Assembly: GCF_030122845.1 (NCBI RefSeq)
Contig: NZ_CP126084.1
Span: 5,170,501 to 5,234,500, forward strand
Length of the DNA stretch: 64,000 nucleotides
Direction: 5' to 3'
Source: Paenibacillus woosongensis
GTDB lineage: Bacteria > Bacillota > Bacilli > Paenibacillales > Paenibacillaceae
A program made the translations under genes and the position numbers. The stretch's first letter is position 1; every line of letters begins with the position of its first letter. Below are positions 17,458 to 26,666 of this stretch, in pieces. Under the pieces are notes generated by a model. It was not told the origin of the DNA. It ran no database searches and saw nothing but the letters and a program-made list of their open reading frames with translations.

Positions 17458-17535
17458 GTCAACTAAGGTGACAATATAATTCTATTATACCCTATTGTCA
17501 ACCTAATTGACAGTGAACAAATGCTTTTGTATATT
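17458..17535 (+). promoter_or_regulatory. marR promoter with overlapping operator
   Basis: TTGACA (17507-17512), 17 bp and TATATT (17530-17535) form a strong promoter. TGTCAA-CCTAA-TTGACA (17496-17512) is an inverted repeat covering its -35 box. A second one, GTCAAC-TAAG-GTGAC, lies near 17458-17473, close to the start of the carD-like gene. Autorepression by the MarR protein and joint control of the divergent gene are inferred. Confidence 0.6.
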
Positions 17536-17567
17536 GGATGAGGATATATTGAAAGGAATGAAATAGA

Positions 17568-17996
17568 ATGAGTTCAGAATCACAGAACTTAAACTTGATA
17601 GATTTGATTAGCGAACGCCATGTCCTGCTTCGCAACTTGAATAGCCAATGGTGGAATGAAAGTCATGACCTCCATATATCTAATTCAGAATGGTTTATTA
17701 TGGCGAGAATCTACAAGAAGCAGCCAACCATTGCCTATGTCACCAAACTTGTAGACATTTCCCGGCAGGCTACTCATAAATTGATTAAAAATCTGGAATC
17801 CAAGGGATTAGTTGAAATTAGCAAGGTACAGCATAACAATAAAGATAAATGCATACGATTAACAAAATTGGGCGAAGAATGTTTTGAAAAAAGAGAGGTC
17901 ATTAAGGCAACACTTGAGGCCAAAATCATCGAGACGATCGGGGTCGAACAAGCAACTCAGCTGAAGAAAATTTTACAATCCGATTGGGGACTATAG
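17568..17996 (+). CDS. MarR-family transcriptional regulator
   Basis: A 142-residue winged-helix regulator. The DNA-binding part is clear (SNSEWFIMARIYKKQPTIAYVTKLVDISRQATHKLIKNLESKGLVEIS) with the wing DKCIRLTKLGE. MarR proteins are dimeric repressors released by small molecules. The adjacent decayed MFS transporter, convergent across a terminator, may once have been its efflux target. The likely operator overlaps its own promoter. Confidence 0.85.
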   Translation: MSSESQNLNLIDLISERHVLLRNLNSQWWNESHDLHISNSEWFIMARIYKKQPTIAYVTKLVDISRQATHKLIKNLESKGLVEISKVQHNNKDKCIRLTKLGEECFEKREVIKATLEAKIIETIGVEQATQLKKILQSDWGL

Positions 17997-18046
17997 CGGA
18001 GCGGAACAATTGCTTGCAGATGTCGGCGTTCTAGCCGTCAATATAA

Positions 18047-18082
18047 AAAATATGGTTTGGGGAGCTCCCCAAACCATATTTT
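18047..18082. terminator. 36-bp perfect palindrome, bidirectional terminator
   Basis: AAAATATGGTTTGGGGAG and its exact complement form an 18-bp arm palindrome with no loop between convergent genes. A- and T-runs on both sides suit termination in both directions. Confidence 0.8.
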
Positions 18083-18115
18083 ATTTTAACATTTACGATA
18101 ACAATAACTATCTGA

Positions 18116-18800
18116 TTAGATCTTCTGCCCGTTCTTTGGAACAATTAACAGGCTCGATACTAATGCGAGTACTGTGATGATAATAGATACCCACATGGCG
18201 GTAGTATATCCTCCTAGCGTACCTTGAGCAACAAAAGGAGCAACTAACCCGGTCCCTAGGGATGCACCTACACCGAATCCAGCCCCGTTAATCCCTGGCA
18301 ATGCCGATGGTGCTTCATCCGGGGATTGAAGAACTCCTCGCCCATTGATGGTGGTAAGTATCAATCCGTTGTAGGTAATACCCAATAGGGCAACTGCAGA
18401 GAACACGATCCACTTGCTTTCCGTAAATAACAAGATTGCGGCTAGAGCTACAAGGGAAATCAAAATTCCAAGGCGTAACATACGAATCCATCCAAATTTA
18501 CCTGCTAACCAACCCGAGATCGGAGCAGAGAATATTCCAATTAAAGCAGCGGGCGTTAAGAACAGCAACCCTGACATCGCAGCGTCTAGTCCGAATCAAC
18601 GAAGTAGGTTAAGAGAATTAATCCAATCGATAATACCCCAGAACCCCACCAGTCCATTTTACCTGCTGTTACAGCACTTCTTTCCTTTGGAACAACGAGC
18701 ATGACACAGATTAAGGTGAAAATTACCACCGCCAAGATAACGATGAAGATGGACTGGAAGCCATACTTGTCACTAAGCACGCCGCCCAGATAACCATCAA
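18116..18800 (-). pseudogene. Decayed MFS drug transporter
   Basis: Two frames of a 14-helix MFS efflux protein are left. The first (to 18586) reads GYLGGVLSDKYGFQSIFIV, the loop motif between helices, and ends after a helix (SIGLILLTYF). The second (18577-18116) reads AAMSGLLFLTPAALIGIFSAPISGWLAGKFG and the last helices to a normal end. The N-terminal third is missing and roughly 150 residues are missing at the frame break near 18580. No start codon with a ribosome site remains. Confidence 0.75.
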
Positions 18801-18890
18801 AGCCTCCTACTCTTGGACGGCCCAGAGGGGCTATTCGTGGATCGTAAATAAATGAGGAATCTGATCGTTTTAAGAAGGGCTGTTTCTCGT

Positions 18891-19412
18891 TTACGGTGAA
18901 TTCTTTTCTGCCGCAGCAGCTTCGGCCGGCGTCATCAAGCCTTGAACGGCGCCGAGAAACGGGCGTATGGATTTGATCATACCGTATCCCAACTTCACGA
19001 CCGGAACAAATCGCTGGATCATACCGAACAGCTTCATGCCGCTGCCCAACACACCGCCAAGCCCGCCGGTACCGCCGAGTCCCCCGAACAGCGAACCTAA
19101 CATCGGCAGAAAGGCCGATACTTTTGCGATCGGCTTGCGTGAACGCGGACGCATGGAAGGCTTGCGTGCACCGCTTCGCCGGCGGCTGGAACGACTGCCC
19201 GGGGCATGGGAGCCGGCTCTGTGCTGCTTAGGCCGGGAGCCTTGCTTCCCGGATGAGGGGCTCGGCTGAGCTCCGGCGCTGGCCAGCGTCAAACCGCTGC
19301 TGTTGACGTCAGTAATGTAGCCAACGTAGGTCTTGCCACTGTGCAGGGTGATGCATACCGGCCTGCCCTGCATACGTTTGGCCCGTCCGAGCACCTCTTT
19401 GGGTTGTGCCAT
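18891..19412 (-). CDS. Hypothetical protein with Sm-like N-terminus and Gly-rich C-terminus
   Basis: The 173-residue protein is not recognised as a named family. Residues 1-45 (GRPVCITLHSGKTYVGYITDVNSSGLTL) resemble a small beta-barrel of the Sm/LSM type. Residues 46-95 are a strongly basic, Arg/Ser/Lys-rich linker. Residues 100-165 are Gly/Leu-rich and hydrophobic (LGSLFGGLGGTGGLGGVLGSG), possibly membrane-associated. The start has a good ribosome site (GAGGTG, seven bases). A spore-coat or nucleic-acid role would be a guess. Confidence 0.65.
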   Translation of the reverse strand: MAQPKEVLGRAKRMQGRPVCITLHSGKTYVGYITDVNSSGLTLASAGAQPSPSSGKQGSRPKQHRAGSHAPGSRSSRRRSGARKPSMRPRSRKPIAKVSAFLPMLGSLFGGLGGTGGLGGVLGSGMKLFGMIQRFVPVVKLGYGMIKSIRPFLGAVQGLMTPAEAAAAEKNSP

Positions 19413-19547
19413 GGATGTTCACCTCGCTCACTGGTTATGGTTCATAGTACGCCAGGGGCGGGCTGCCTGCTTGTGCGAATGCAGGGTGTGCGCAAGTCCT
19501 CTTCGCTGTGTCGCAACCCCAGACCCGTCGCAAAATATCAATATATC

Positions 19548-20939
19548 TTAGGCCTGCGCCCCCATGCCATTGTCCGGGGCAGAAACAGGCTTCACGAGCG
19601 CCTTCTTCTCCCAGGCCCGGCTTCTCCAGCGAAGCAGCATGATCATCCCGCGCAGCCATTCATCTACCGTGAAGGCGATCCATACGCCAAGCAGCCCGAT
19701 CCCGAAATGAACGCCCAGCACATAAGCAAGCGGCACCGAGACACCCCACATCGAGAGCACACCCATCAATACGGGAAAGCGGGCATCTCCGGCCGCGCGC
19801 AGCGAATTGATGATGACCATATTGAACGTCCGGCCGGGTTCGAGAATAATGGAGAGCAGAAAGATACCCACCCCGGCGGCAATGATCTCGGGGTCTTTCG
19901 TGAACATGCCGATCAGGTCATGCCGGAACAGCGATGCAATACCCACAATGCCTAGAGTTAACCCAAAGCTGATCCTCACGCTTCTCATGAGTCGCTTGTA
20001 GGCCTCTTTCATTTCCCCCGCCCCGACCATTTGTCCGACAATAATTTCCGTACCTGCTCCGATCGCCAAAGCAAGCGCCATAAAATAGTTCGAGATGTTC
20101 ATGACATAAACATGGGTATTTAGCGCAGTGATGCCGATCATGTTGACGAAACTGATGATCATGAGGTACTGCGACTGCCAGGCGAGATGCTCGCCTGCAG
20201 CTGGCAAGCCGACGTGTAAAATCTGTTTTACATAAGTGCCGTTCCAGACCACGTAATCTTTAGCACGAATCGGTGCAGGACTCCGGCGGTACAGAATGAT
20301 AAATAGAACGATGATGCCGAGCATACGGCTGACGACCGTGGATACGGCTGCTCCCGTCACGCCCCACTCCGGGAAGCCCAGGTTCCCGAAAATAAGCAGA
20401 TAATTGCCTGTAACGTGTACGAGATTGACACCCAGGGTGACAAACATCACGCTTTTAGTGTGTCCGGTCGAACGAATCACTGACGAAACCGCATAAGAGA
20501 GCGCCTCGATCCAGATAAAACCGCCAATGATTTTTAAATAATGACTTGCAATTCCGATTTGCTCGGGATTTAACTTCATCAAATGCAAAATAGGCTCCCC
20601 ATACAGAAACAGGACCAGGCTAACGAGCACCCCGAATATCAGATTTAACGTAATGGCGTTGGCCGAGATTCGGCCTGCCTCTCTCTCCCGCCCGGCGCCG
20701 ATATACTGGGCAACCGCGACGCTAGTGCCAATGCCGACAAAGCCGAACATCAGAATACAGAAGTAAATAATTTCGTTGGCTAAACCTACGGCCCCGGTGA
20801 CCTTATCGGAGATGCGGCTTAACATGAACACGTCCACTGTGCCCAGCATCATCCGCAGCACGGAATCGATGAGAATCGGCCAAGTTACAGCAAAAAGACT
20901 AAGTTTCTTCCATGATGGAGTACGATCGGTTAATGTCAC
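19548..20939 (-). CDS. MATE-family efflux transporter
   Basis: A 12-helix MATE (NorM-like) transporter of about 463 residues. The paired halves are visible (LFAVTWPILIDSVLRMMLGTVDVFMLSR; HVGLPAAGEHLAWQSQYLMI). MATE proteins export cationic drugs or metabolites with Na+ or H+. Start choice: TTG codons at 20948/20945 lie almost on the AGGAG, so GTG at 20939, ten bases after it, is preferred. It is monocistronic. The actual substrate cannot be told. Confidence 0.88.
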   Translation of the reverse strand: MTLTDRTPSWKKLSLFAVTWPILIDSVLRMMLGTVDVFMLSRISDKVTGAVGLANEIIYFCILMFGFVGIGTSVAVAQYIGAGREREAGRISANAITLNLIFGVLVSLVLFLYGEPILHLMKLNPEQIGIASHYLKIIGGFIWIEALSYAVSSVIRSTGHTKSVMFVTLGVNLVHVTGNYLLIFGNLGFPEWGVTGAAVSTVVSRMLGIIVLFIILYRRSPAPIRAKDYVVWNGTYVKQILHVGLPAAGEHLAWQSQYLMIISFVNMIGITALNTHVYVMNISNYFMALALAIGAGTEIIVGQMVGAGEMKEAYKRLMRSVRISFGLTLGIVGIASLFRHDLIGMFTKDPEIIAAGVGIFLLSIILEPGRTFNMVIINSLRAAGDARFPVLMGVLSMWGVSVPLAYVLGVHFGIGLLGVWIAFTVDEWLRGMIMLLRWRSRAWEKKALVKPVSAPDNGMGAQA

Positions 20940-21173
20940 GTTCAACAAGCTCCTACCCTATTTTTTCTCTGTCGCTTTACCTAGTGTAGTGCCCACAATC
21001 CAACAAGTCTATCATTAAATTTTCCTCCTGGACGATCCGCTCTAAAGACATATCCTCATTCAATATCTGCTCCCGCGTAAAAGGTGAAGCTTTCATCGAC
21101 TTTTTGCCTGCGGCGCTCCCCACCGATTTCGAACTATCAACCCTAGTCCTGCCCGGCTCATTCAAAAAATGCG

Positions 21174-21208
21174 AAGGAGACTTTTGCTACGCAAGCAAAA
21201 GTCCCCTT
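21174..21208 (-). terminator. Terminator after the SRPBCC gene
   Basis: AAGG-GACTTTTGCT-loop-AGCAAAAGTC-CCTT forms a long stem about 70 bases after the SRPBCC stop. On the minus strand it is followed by CGCATTTTTTG. Confidence 0.6.
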
Positions 21209-21278
21209 CAGGCAGCGCATCGTTCTGTGACGGAGTTTGACTACAATCTAAGCGCACAATTGGGCAACAGGAGTTATG

Positions 21279-21704
21279 CTAGAATTGTTCCGTGTACTTT
21301 TTGAAATTGTCCATAATCGCTTGCCAGCCTGCTTGCTGGAACTCTACCGGATGCGTACTCTCTGCGTCAAACGTTTCAACGACCTTCGTTTCGTCGCCTT
21401 GATCCGTGAAGGTGATCTCGACCCTTCTCCCATCTGCCATCGTATATGAGATCCATTCATGCGGCTTGACTTCGTCATATACTCCAGCAAAATCAAACCC
21501 CATGCTGCCATCCTTCGCTTCCATTCGGGTCATAAACTTGCCGCCAGCCCGCAAATCATTCTCTGCCCTCGGCGCATGCCAATCCTCGGAAGCTTGATTC
21601 CACTTCGTAATATGTTCCGGCCCCGTCCAACAGCTCCATACCTTTTCAATAGGCGCTTGAACAACTGTCTGAACAGTTACTTTCGTCGGATTATTTGTTT
21701 CCAT
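21279..21704 (-). CDS. SRPBCC (AHSA1-like) domain protein
   Basis: A 141-residue START/Bet v1-type helix-grip protein of the AHSA1 group: VVQAPIEKVWSCWTGPEHITKW at the start, a GGKFMTRMEA strand, GDETKVVETFDAE, and a C-terminal helix (QQAGWQAIMDNFKKY). Such proteins bind hydrophobic ligands. The GTG at 21716 is part of the ribosome site GAGGTG, so ATG at 21704 is used. It follows the ECF sigma gene in the same direction. Confidence 0.82.
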   Translation of the reverse strand: METNNPTKVTVQTVVQAPIEKVWSCWTGPEHITKWNQASEDWHAPRAENDLRAGGKFMTRMEAKDGSMGFDFAGVYDEVKPHEWISYTMADGRRVEITFTDQGDETKVVETFDAESTHPVEFQQAGWQAIMDNFKKYTEQF

Positions 21705-21769
21705 TTTGAAAGACACCTCACTTTTGTTTTTTGTTTCTCAATGATATAGACGTCATTCGAATTCAAAAT

Positions 21770-22729
21770 TCATCGGTGAATTTGCTCCGGCAGCCCAAAT
21801 CGGGAAAATAATTTGGCGTTAATAAAATTTTGGACATGGAGTATTTTCCGGTCTCTGACTTCAATCACGTGAATTCCCCAAGGGGTGAGCACGGATGATG
21901 CTTCAAGGCTCGGCACATACTGCGCAAAAGCAGGGTAACCGCCGTTTACCGTAACCGGCATAAAGCGGGAGCCCTCGCAATGCCAGCGAGTCAATGAGAA
22001 AAACTTGAACAAATCGTCCTTCCCTCGCACCCACATTGCAAAAGGCGGCATGGACAAGCAGCCCTCCTCATGAAATAATGCGACCAGCGCATCGATATCA
22101 AATTGTTCAAAGGCATCCACATACCGTGACAGCAGCTCACGATCAGGTTCATTATCCATCCGGTTGAGCTCGTCGGAACGGAGCCGGGTCCGGCTCATCG
22201 TCTCCCTGGCTCTTTGCAAAGCGCTATTCACGGCCGCCGGCGACATCCCCAAGGTTTCTGCGATCTGTTTGGAGGACCAGTCGAAAACATCCTTTAATAT
22301 AAGAACGGCACGTTGACGCGGCGGCAAGGTTTGCAAAAGTGCGATGAAGCAGATCTGCAGGGTATCTTTGCGAATAAGCACATCTTCGGGATTCTCTCCA
22401 AATTCAGGAGCAAGCCATATCCATGAGGAGTCGGGCAGCGTTTCGCGGGGTTCGATGATGGTGATCGCCGGATCGGACAGATCAACGGGCAGGGTACGGC
22501 GTTTGGCTTGTCTCAGTTTGTCCAGGCACAAATTGGAGGCAATTCGATAAATCCATGTTTTGTAGGACGACTCCTGCCTGAATGAATCCCAGCTTTGCCA
22601 AACACGGATGTAGGTTTCCTGGACTGCATCGTCTGCGTCCTCGATGGAGCCCAACATTCGGTAGCAATACGATGTTAGCCCCGGCTTCAAGCTCTCTAGT
22701 AATTGCAGGTCCAACGCCGTCTCGGTCAT
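21770..22729 (-). CDS. ECF sigma factor with SnoaL-like C-terminal domain
   Basis: Region 2 (YCYRMLGSIEDADDAVQETYIRVWQSWDSF) and region 4 (LPPRQRAVLILKDVFDWSSKQIAETLGMSPAAVNSALQRAR) of an ECF sigma factor are clear. After about residue 210 comes a SnoaL-like domain (LLSRYVDAFEQFDIDALVALFHEEGCLSMPP). This fits the ~320-residue sigma-70 group known as TIGR02960, in which the added domain probably replaces a classical anti-sigma factor. ATG at 22729 follows AAGGAGGG; the longer frame to 22783 lacks such a site. Its target promoters are unknown. Confidence 0.88.
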   Translation of the reverse strand: MTETALDLQLLESLKPGLTSYCYRMLGSIEDADDAVQETYIRVWQSWDSFRQESSYKTWIYRIASNLCLDKLRQAKRRTLPVDLSDPAITIIEPRETLPDSSWIWLAPEFGENPEDVLIRKDTLQICFIALLQTLPPRQRAVLILKDVFDWSSKQIAETLGMSPAAVNSALQRARETMSRTRLRSDELNRMDNEPDRELLSRYVDAFEQFDIDALVALFHEEGCLSMPPFAMWVRGKDDLFKFFSLTRWHCEGSRFMPVTVNGGYPAFAQYVPSLEASSVLTPWGIHVIEVRDRKILHVQNFINAKLFSRFGLPEQIHR

Positions 22730-22812
22730 ATTAGACCCTCCTTTTGGCGGGGAAATAGTGTGCATTTTGTCATAGTTTAACACAGGAAGGTTCGGTGATC
22801 ATCCTTCATTTA

Positions 22813-22900
22813 GAGATGGATTCATTCCGCGGCTACACAAAAAAGCGGATACCTTAAGTATCCGCCGCGCAACAAGTTGTTCGAATGGCTGCTTGAATCA
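22813..22900. repeat. Dispersed ~90-bp repeat with terminator hairpin, copy 2
   Basis: This is the partner of 14044-14132. On the minus strand GCGGATACTTAAGGTATCCGC is followed by TTTTTTGT, placing a terminator just downstream of the bacteriocin-cluster permease. The surrounding sequence (GAGATGG-ATTCAT, GCAACA-GTTGTTCGAA-GGCTGCTTG) is conserved between the copies. Confidence 0.65.
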
Positions 22901-22924
22901 AGGATAGCTGATTACCGGAAGTAG

Positions 22925-24133
22925 TTACTCGTAACGCAAGGACTCAACCGGTTCCCACTTCGCAGCTTGATAGGCAGGAAGCAGGCCAAAGAATATGCCG
23001 ATGCTCATGGAGAAGAGAACGCCGAGGAGGATCACCTGCCACGAGACAACCGGGGGCATATTACTGATCATCGCAACGGTATATGCGCCGCTTAATCCAA
23101 GCCCCACGCCAATCATTCCGCCAATGGTCGTAAGCGCAGCAGATTCGGTGAGAAATTGCGCCAACACCATGCCTCGGGTCGCCCCTAGCGCTTTGCGGAT
23201 GCCGATCTCCCTTGTCCGTTCTGTAACGGAGACTAGCATAATATTCATCACCCCGATCCCTCCGATAAATAGAGAAATAGCGGCAATTCCGCCGATGATG
23301 GCCGTCATGATTGTTGTAATGGAAGAAAGCGCCTCTTTGATCTGCTCCATATTTAATACGTAATACTCGCCAGGCAGCCCTGTACTGGCCGCCTTCTGCG
23401 TAAAATAATCCAAGGCTTTCTGGCCGGTCTCTTCCAACAGAGACAGGTCCGAGACTTGGATAATCAAAGATTGATAGTCTCCGTTACCGAACAATGAAGG
23501 CCATACGGTCTGCGGAACGAGGAGACTTTCTTTACTTAACTCCGCCAGCCCGCTTTGTTTAGACGCGAACATACCGATAATAAAGAATGGAATTCCCTCT
23601 ATTTCAATGATTTCGCCGACGGGATTTTTCTCCTGCTCGAAAGAGCGCGCTGCTTCTTCGCTGATTAATGCCGCTTTCAGGCCACCCCGCAATTCGTTGT
23701 CGGTCATAGTTCTCCCAGCGACGATCTCGATGGATTGAAGCTCCTCGAAGCGTTCCGAGACGCCGATGATCTGCATCTGCTTGATGGTATCCCCTGCCGT
23801 GACTGAGGACATCGCGGAGCTAGTTGGAGTGACCTTGACGATGGATTCGATTCGCTCAAGGTCGAAGACATCTGCTTCGGTGAACGGGGATATTGTAGCT
23901 GAGGCGGAGGCGGCAGCGCCGACGACGGCATCCGTGTTCATATGCATAATTTCCAATGTGTTATTCTTGCTGCCTGCAAACTGCTTCTTTAATGCGGCAT
24001 CTCCACTTTGACCAAGGGATACGATCGTAATAACTGAACCGACACCAATCATAATGCCAAGCATGGTGAGTAGAGAGCGAAGCTTGTGAGCCAGCAGGGA
24101 GGAATAAGCCATTTTGATACATTCCCAGACCAT
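22925..24133 (-). CDS. MacB/FtsX-type ABC permease of the bacteriocin cluster
   Basis: A 402-residue MacB-like permease. The N-terminal helix (LRSLLTMLGIMIGVGSVITIVSLG) is followed by a large ~220-residue extracytoplasmic domain, then three helices with the FtsX-core motif SVTERTREIGIRKALGATR. It is the last gene of the HlyD-ATPase-permease set, and its start overlaps the ATPase stop. In circular bacteriocin clusters such as AS-48 (as-48EFGH), sets of this composition help export and self-protection. The repeat-borne terminator follows. Confidence 0.88.
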   Translation of the reverse strand: MVWECIKMAYSSLLAHKLRSLLTMLGIMIGVGSVITIVSLGQSGDAALKKQFAGSKNNTLEIMHMNTDAVVGAAASASATISPFTEADVFDLERIESIVKVTPTSSAMSSVTAGDTIKQMQIIGVSERFEELQSIEIVAGRTMTDNELRGGLKAALISEEAARSFEQEKNPVGEIIEIEGIPFFIIGMFASKQSGLAELSKESLLVPQTVWPSLFGNGDYQSLIIQVSDLSLLEETGQKALDYFTQKAASTGLPGEYYVLNMEQIKEALSSITTIMTAIIGGIAAISLFIGGIGVMNIMLVSVTERTREIGIRKALGATRGMVLAQFLTESAALTTIGGMIGVGLGLSGAYTVAMISNMPPVVSWQVILLGVLFSMSIGIFFGLLPAYQAAKWEPVESLRYE

Positions 24134-24810
24134 CAGCGTAACCCCCGATCTTCGACCAATGCTCCGTCTCTAATGACCAAGATGCGATCTGCACATTCCG
24201 CGATGGCCAGTTCGTGTGTCACGACGATAACCGATGTCCCGACATCGTTCATGACCCGAAACAAATCCATAATTTGTTCTCCAGTCTTGGTATCCAACGC
24301 CCCCGTCGGTTCGTCTGCTAACACCAGGTACGGTTCCGTAACCATCGCCCTAGCGATGGCAATTCGTTGCTTCTGGCCGCCGGATAATTGGTTAGGATAA
24401 TGGTCCTTCCGTTCGGTCAGTCCGACGGCTTCCAGCGCTTTGGTTACTCTGCGCGTCCGCGAAGAAGCAGAATCGCCTCTGTAGATAAGCGGGAGCTCGA
24501 TATTCTGGAACGCCGTAAGCCGGGGAAGCAAGTGAAACTGCTGGAAAACAAATCCGATATGCGCGTTCCGGAGCTTCGCGCGCTGCTTATCGGTATACTG
24601 TTGAACATCAATCTGGTTTAACTTATAAGTTCCCGATGTCGGTTTATCCAATAACCCCATCAAATGCAGCAATGTTGATTTTCCTGAACCTGACATTCCC
24701 ATGATCGCTACGAATTCGCCTTTGCCAATCGAAAAGCTGATATCCTTGAGAACATGGAAGTGTCGCTCGTCGACATGGTAAATTTTGCTGACGTTGTGGA
24801 AATTAATCAT
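24133..24810 (-). CDS. MacB-type ABC ATPase of the bacteriocin cluster
   Basis: A LolD/MacB-family ATPase, 225 residues: Walker A GMSGSGKST, signature LSGGQKQRIAIARA, Walker B LVLADEPTGALD and the switch region VIVVTHE. The frame extends to 24915, but MINFHNVSKIY at 24810 is the family N-terminus and its start overlaps the stop of the HlyD-like gene by 8 bases. It energises the FtsX-type permease encoded next. Confidence 0.9.
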   Translation of the reverse strand: MINFHNVSKIYHVDERHFHVLKDISFSIGKGEFVAIMGMSGSGKSTLLHLMGLLDKPTSGTYKLNQIDVQQYTDKQRAKLRNAHIGFVFQQFHLLPRLTAFQNIELPLIYRGDSASSRTRRVTKALEAVGLTERKDHYPNQLSGGQKQRIAIARAMVTEPYLVLADEPTGALDTKTGEQIMDLFRVMNDVGTSVIVVTHELAIAECADRILVIRDGALVEDRGLR

Positions 24811-25933
24811 GAATCTCAACTTCCTCTTCTTCGTCCCAATGATTGGAGGGCTCGCGAAGGATACGATCACCTTCAAGTACGCCGTCGACGATTTCGATAT
24901 GCTCTCCATTAACATTTCCTGTTGTTATCTCTCGCAATCTTATGCTATCACCTTCCAGTACGTAGACATGAGTCCTGTCTTCTTTCCGGACGATTGCGGA
25001 GCTTGGAATTGAAACAGGCTGTTGCAGTCCGGTGTCCTCAATCCCAATATACACATGGTACCCGGGTAGCAAAGAGGAATTCGGCTCCTCCAATGTTACG
25101 ATAAAGGGGTAATTGGAGATGGTCCCTGATTCGCCGCTCTCCGGCTTGTTTGGGATGCTTCCGATATGCTGCAGCTTTCCATTCCATTTGTGATCCGGCA
25201 GAGCCTTCGACTTGATCCATACGGATTGGCCGGGACGAACGCGAACGGAATCGAATTCGTTAATCGTACCGCGTATGACGTAACTATCTGAGGTGATATG
25301 TACGACTGGGGGAGCGTCGGATGAGCGTGGGTGACCGTTCACAGCCCTAACGGTGCCGTCAATCGAACTTTTTACGACCAGTGACGACTCCTTCGCATCC
25401 AGTTCTTCCAGATCCATCTCTAACTTCATCAGTTCGACCTCTGAGAGTTCCACCTGCAATTGCAGGTCCTGAAGCTGACCAGAGTTATAGCTTTTTGCTT
25501 CGTCAGGCCCTTTCGCTATAACTTCCTCCTTGAACTGTGCTTCCAATTCAGAAATCTGACGACGGTTCACCTCGGTTTGCAGATGTAGTCGTCTCTTCTC
25601 TAGCTCGATCTGTTTCTTTTGTTTCGCAATTGATTCGCTGTTATATTCGAATAGGGGGGTACCGATCTTAACGGACTGTCCTTCCGAGACAAGGATGTTC
25701 TGGATTTCCCCCAACGTCTTGTCAACGTAAATTAGCTCCTCCTCCTCATATTCAAAAACGCCTGAAAACAACGTCGTCTCTGAGAGGGATTGGCTGGAAA
25801 CGGTAAAAATGTTATTATTGGAAATAATCGTTTTATGCGGAGCTTCCCGGGTTATGATTAAGTAAGTATTGATAAGCAAAAAAAGTATGATTGCCGATGT
25901 GAAGATCCATTTCATTTTCATTCGATTCACCAT
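24803..25933 (-). CDS. HlyD/RND-type adaptor protein of the bacteriocin cluster
   Basis: A membrane-anchored adaptor of 376 residues: one N-terminal helix (WIFTSAIILFLLINTYLII), a biotinyl-lipoyl-like segment (GEIQNILVSEGQSVKIGTPLFEYN), a coiled coil (about residues 110-180, rich in E, K, Q and L), the second lipoyl half (VVKSSIDGTVRAVNGHP) and beta-barrel strands. In Gram-positive bacteria such proteins assist MacB-type exporters. The ATG lies four bases after the Yip1-gene stop, so translation is probably coupled. Confidence 0.85.
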   Translation of the reverse strand: MVNRMKMKWIFTSAIILFLLINTYLIITREAPHKTIISNNNIFTVSSQSLSETTLFSGVFEYEEEELIYVDKTLGEIQNILVSEGQSVKIGTPLFEYNSESIAKQKKQIELEKRRLHLQTEVNRRQISELEAQFKEEVIAKGPDEAKSYNSGQLQDLQLQVELSEVELMKLEMDLEELDAKESSLVVKSSIDGTVRAVNGHPRSSDAPPVVHITSDSYVIRGTINEFDSVRVRPGQSVWIKSKALPDHKWNGKLQHIGSIPNKPESGESGTISNYPFIVTLEEPNSSLLPGYHVYIGIEDTGLQQPVSIPSSAIVRKEDRTHVYVLEGDSIRLREITTGNVNGEHIEIVDGVLEGDRILREPSNHWDEEEEVEIHD

Positions 25934-25936
25934 AGA

Positions 25937-26647
25937 TTATCGAGGCAGAAGGAATATGACTGCCGTATTCAGAACGAATACAAAAGCCCAGATGGCAAAG
26001 GAGGCTAGGAATCCCTTCTTGATGGAACATGCTGTGGCCACAGAGATACCTAATCCGATTAATGCATAGCTCCATATTTCGAAAATATTCACATTCGCAG
26101 CCAATCGAATAAGCGTGCCGTCTGTCGTGAATTGCGATACAAGGAGGCCAAGGCTGCCGATAGAAATTTGCGCTTCCTCGTTCTGGAGCTGGTCCGGGTT
26201 AAAGAAGGGAAACTGCAGAATTTTTCCGATGATTTGAGGAACTTGGGATAACAGGATGATTGCGCCGAGCGCCTTTCCTCCGAGCGGCAGCTTCATAAAT
26301 TTGACCACCGCAAGTTGTAGTAAGTACACGATAAACAGCATAAAAAAATACCATAGCGACGAGAACAAGATAATCAAAAACTTAATCAAATTTAACACGG
26401 TCGCTGGCATTTGCACATCATTTTGATTCAGAAGCTCTTGCATTTCGCTAGTCTCCAGTAAGCCTTCGGAAACGAAAAACGTTATCCCGATATGGGCTGT
26501 CAACAGAATAAAAATTAGCCATCTGAGCTTCGGAGACTGACCAAGCGCACGAAAGGTATTCGTAGGTGCATAAAGGATCGAAAGGAGATGAGAGAGCTTC
26601 GTCTGCCTCTGATTTGTATTCACAACAACCAATTGACCGTTCTCCAT
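25937..26647 (-). CDS. Yip1-domain membrane protein of the bacteriocin cluster
   Basis: A 236-residue polytopic protein with about five helices and the Yip1-family arrangement (ILYAPTNTFRALGQSPKLRWLIFILL at the start, LGGKALGAIILLSQVPQIIGKIL in the middle). Yip1-domain proteins occur in several bacteriocin and ABC-exporter clusters, but their role is not established. Immunity or assembly of the export complex is inferred from position alone. It has a good ribosome site (GGAGGTGAAG). Confidence 0.78.
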   Translation of the reverse strand: MENGQLVVVNTNQRQTKLSHLLSILYAPTNTFRALGQSPKLRWLIFILLTAHIGITFFVSEGLLETSEMQELLNQNDVQMPATVLNLIKFLIILFSSLWYFFMLFIVYLLQLAVVKFMKLPLGGKALGAIILLSQVPQIIGKILQFPFFNPDQLQNEEAQISIGSLGLLVSQFTTDGTLIRLAANVNIFEIWSYALIGLGISVATACSIKKGFLASFAIWAFVFVLNTAVIFLLPR

Positions 26648-26666
26648 TGGAACTTCACCTCCATTT

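Noticed and set aside
20977-21165. 62-codon frame on the minus strand ahead of the MATE gene
   Set aside because: It would start with TTG in the T-run of a terminator and has no ribosome site; no family is recognisable. It may be a remnant but is not supportable.
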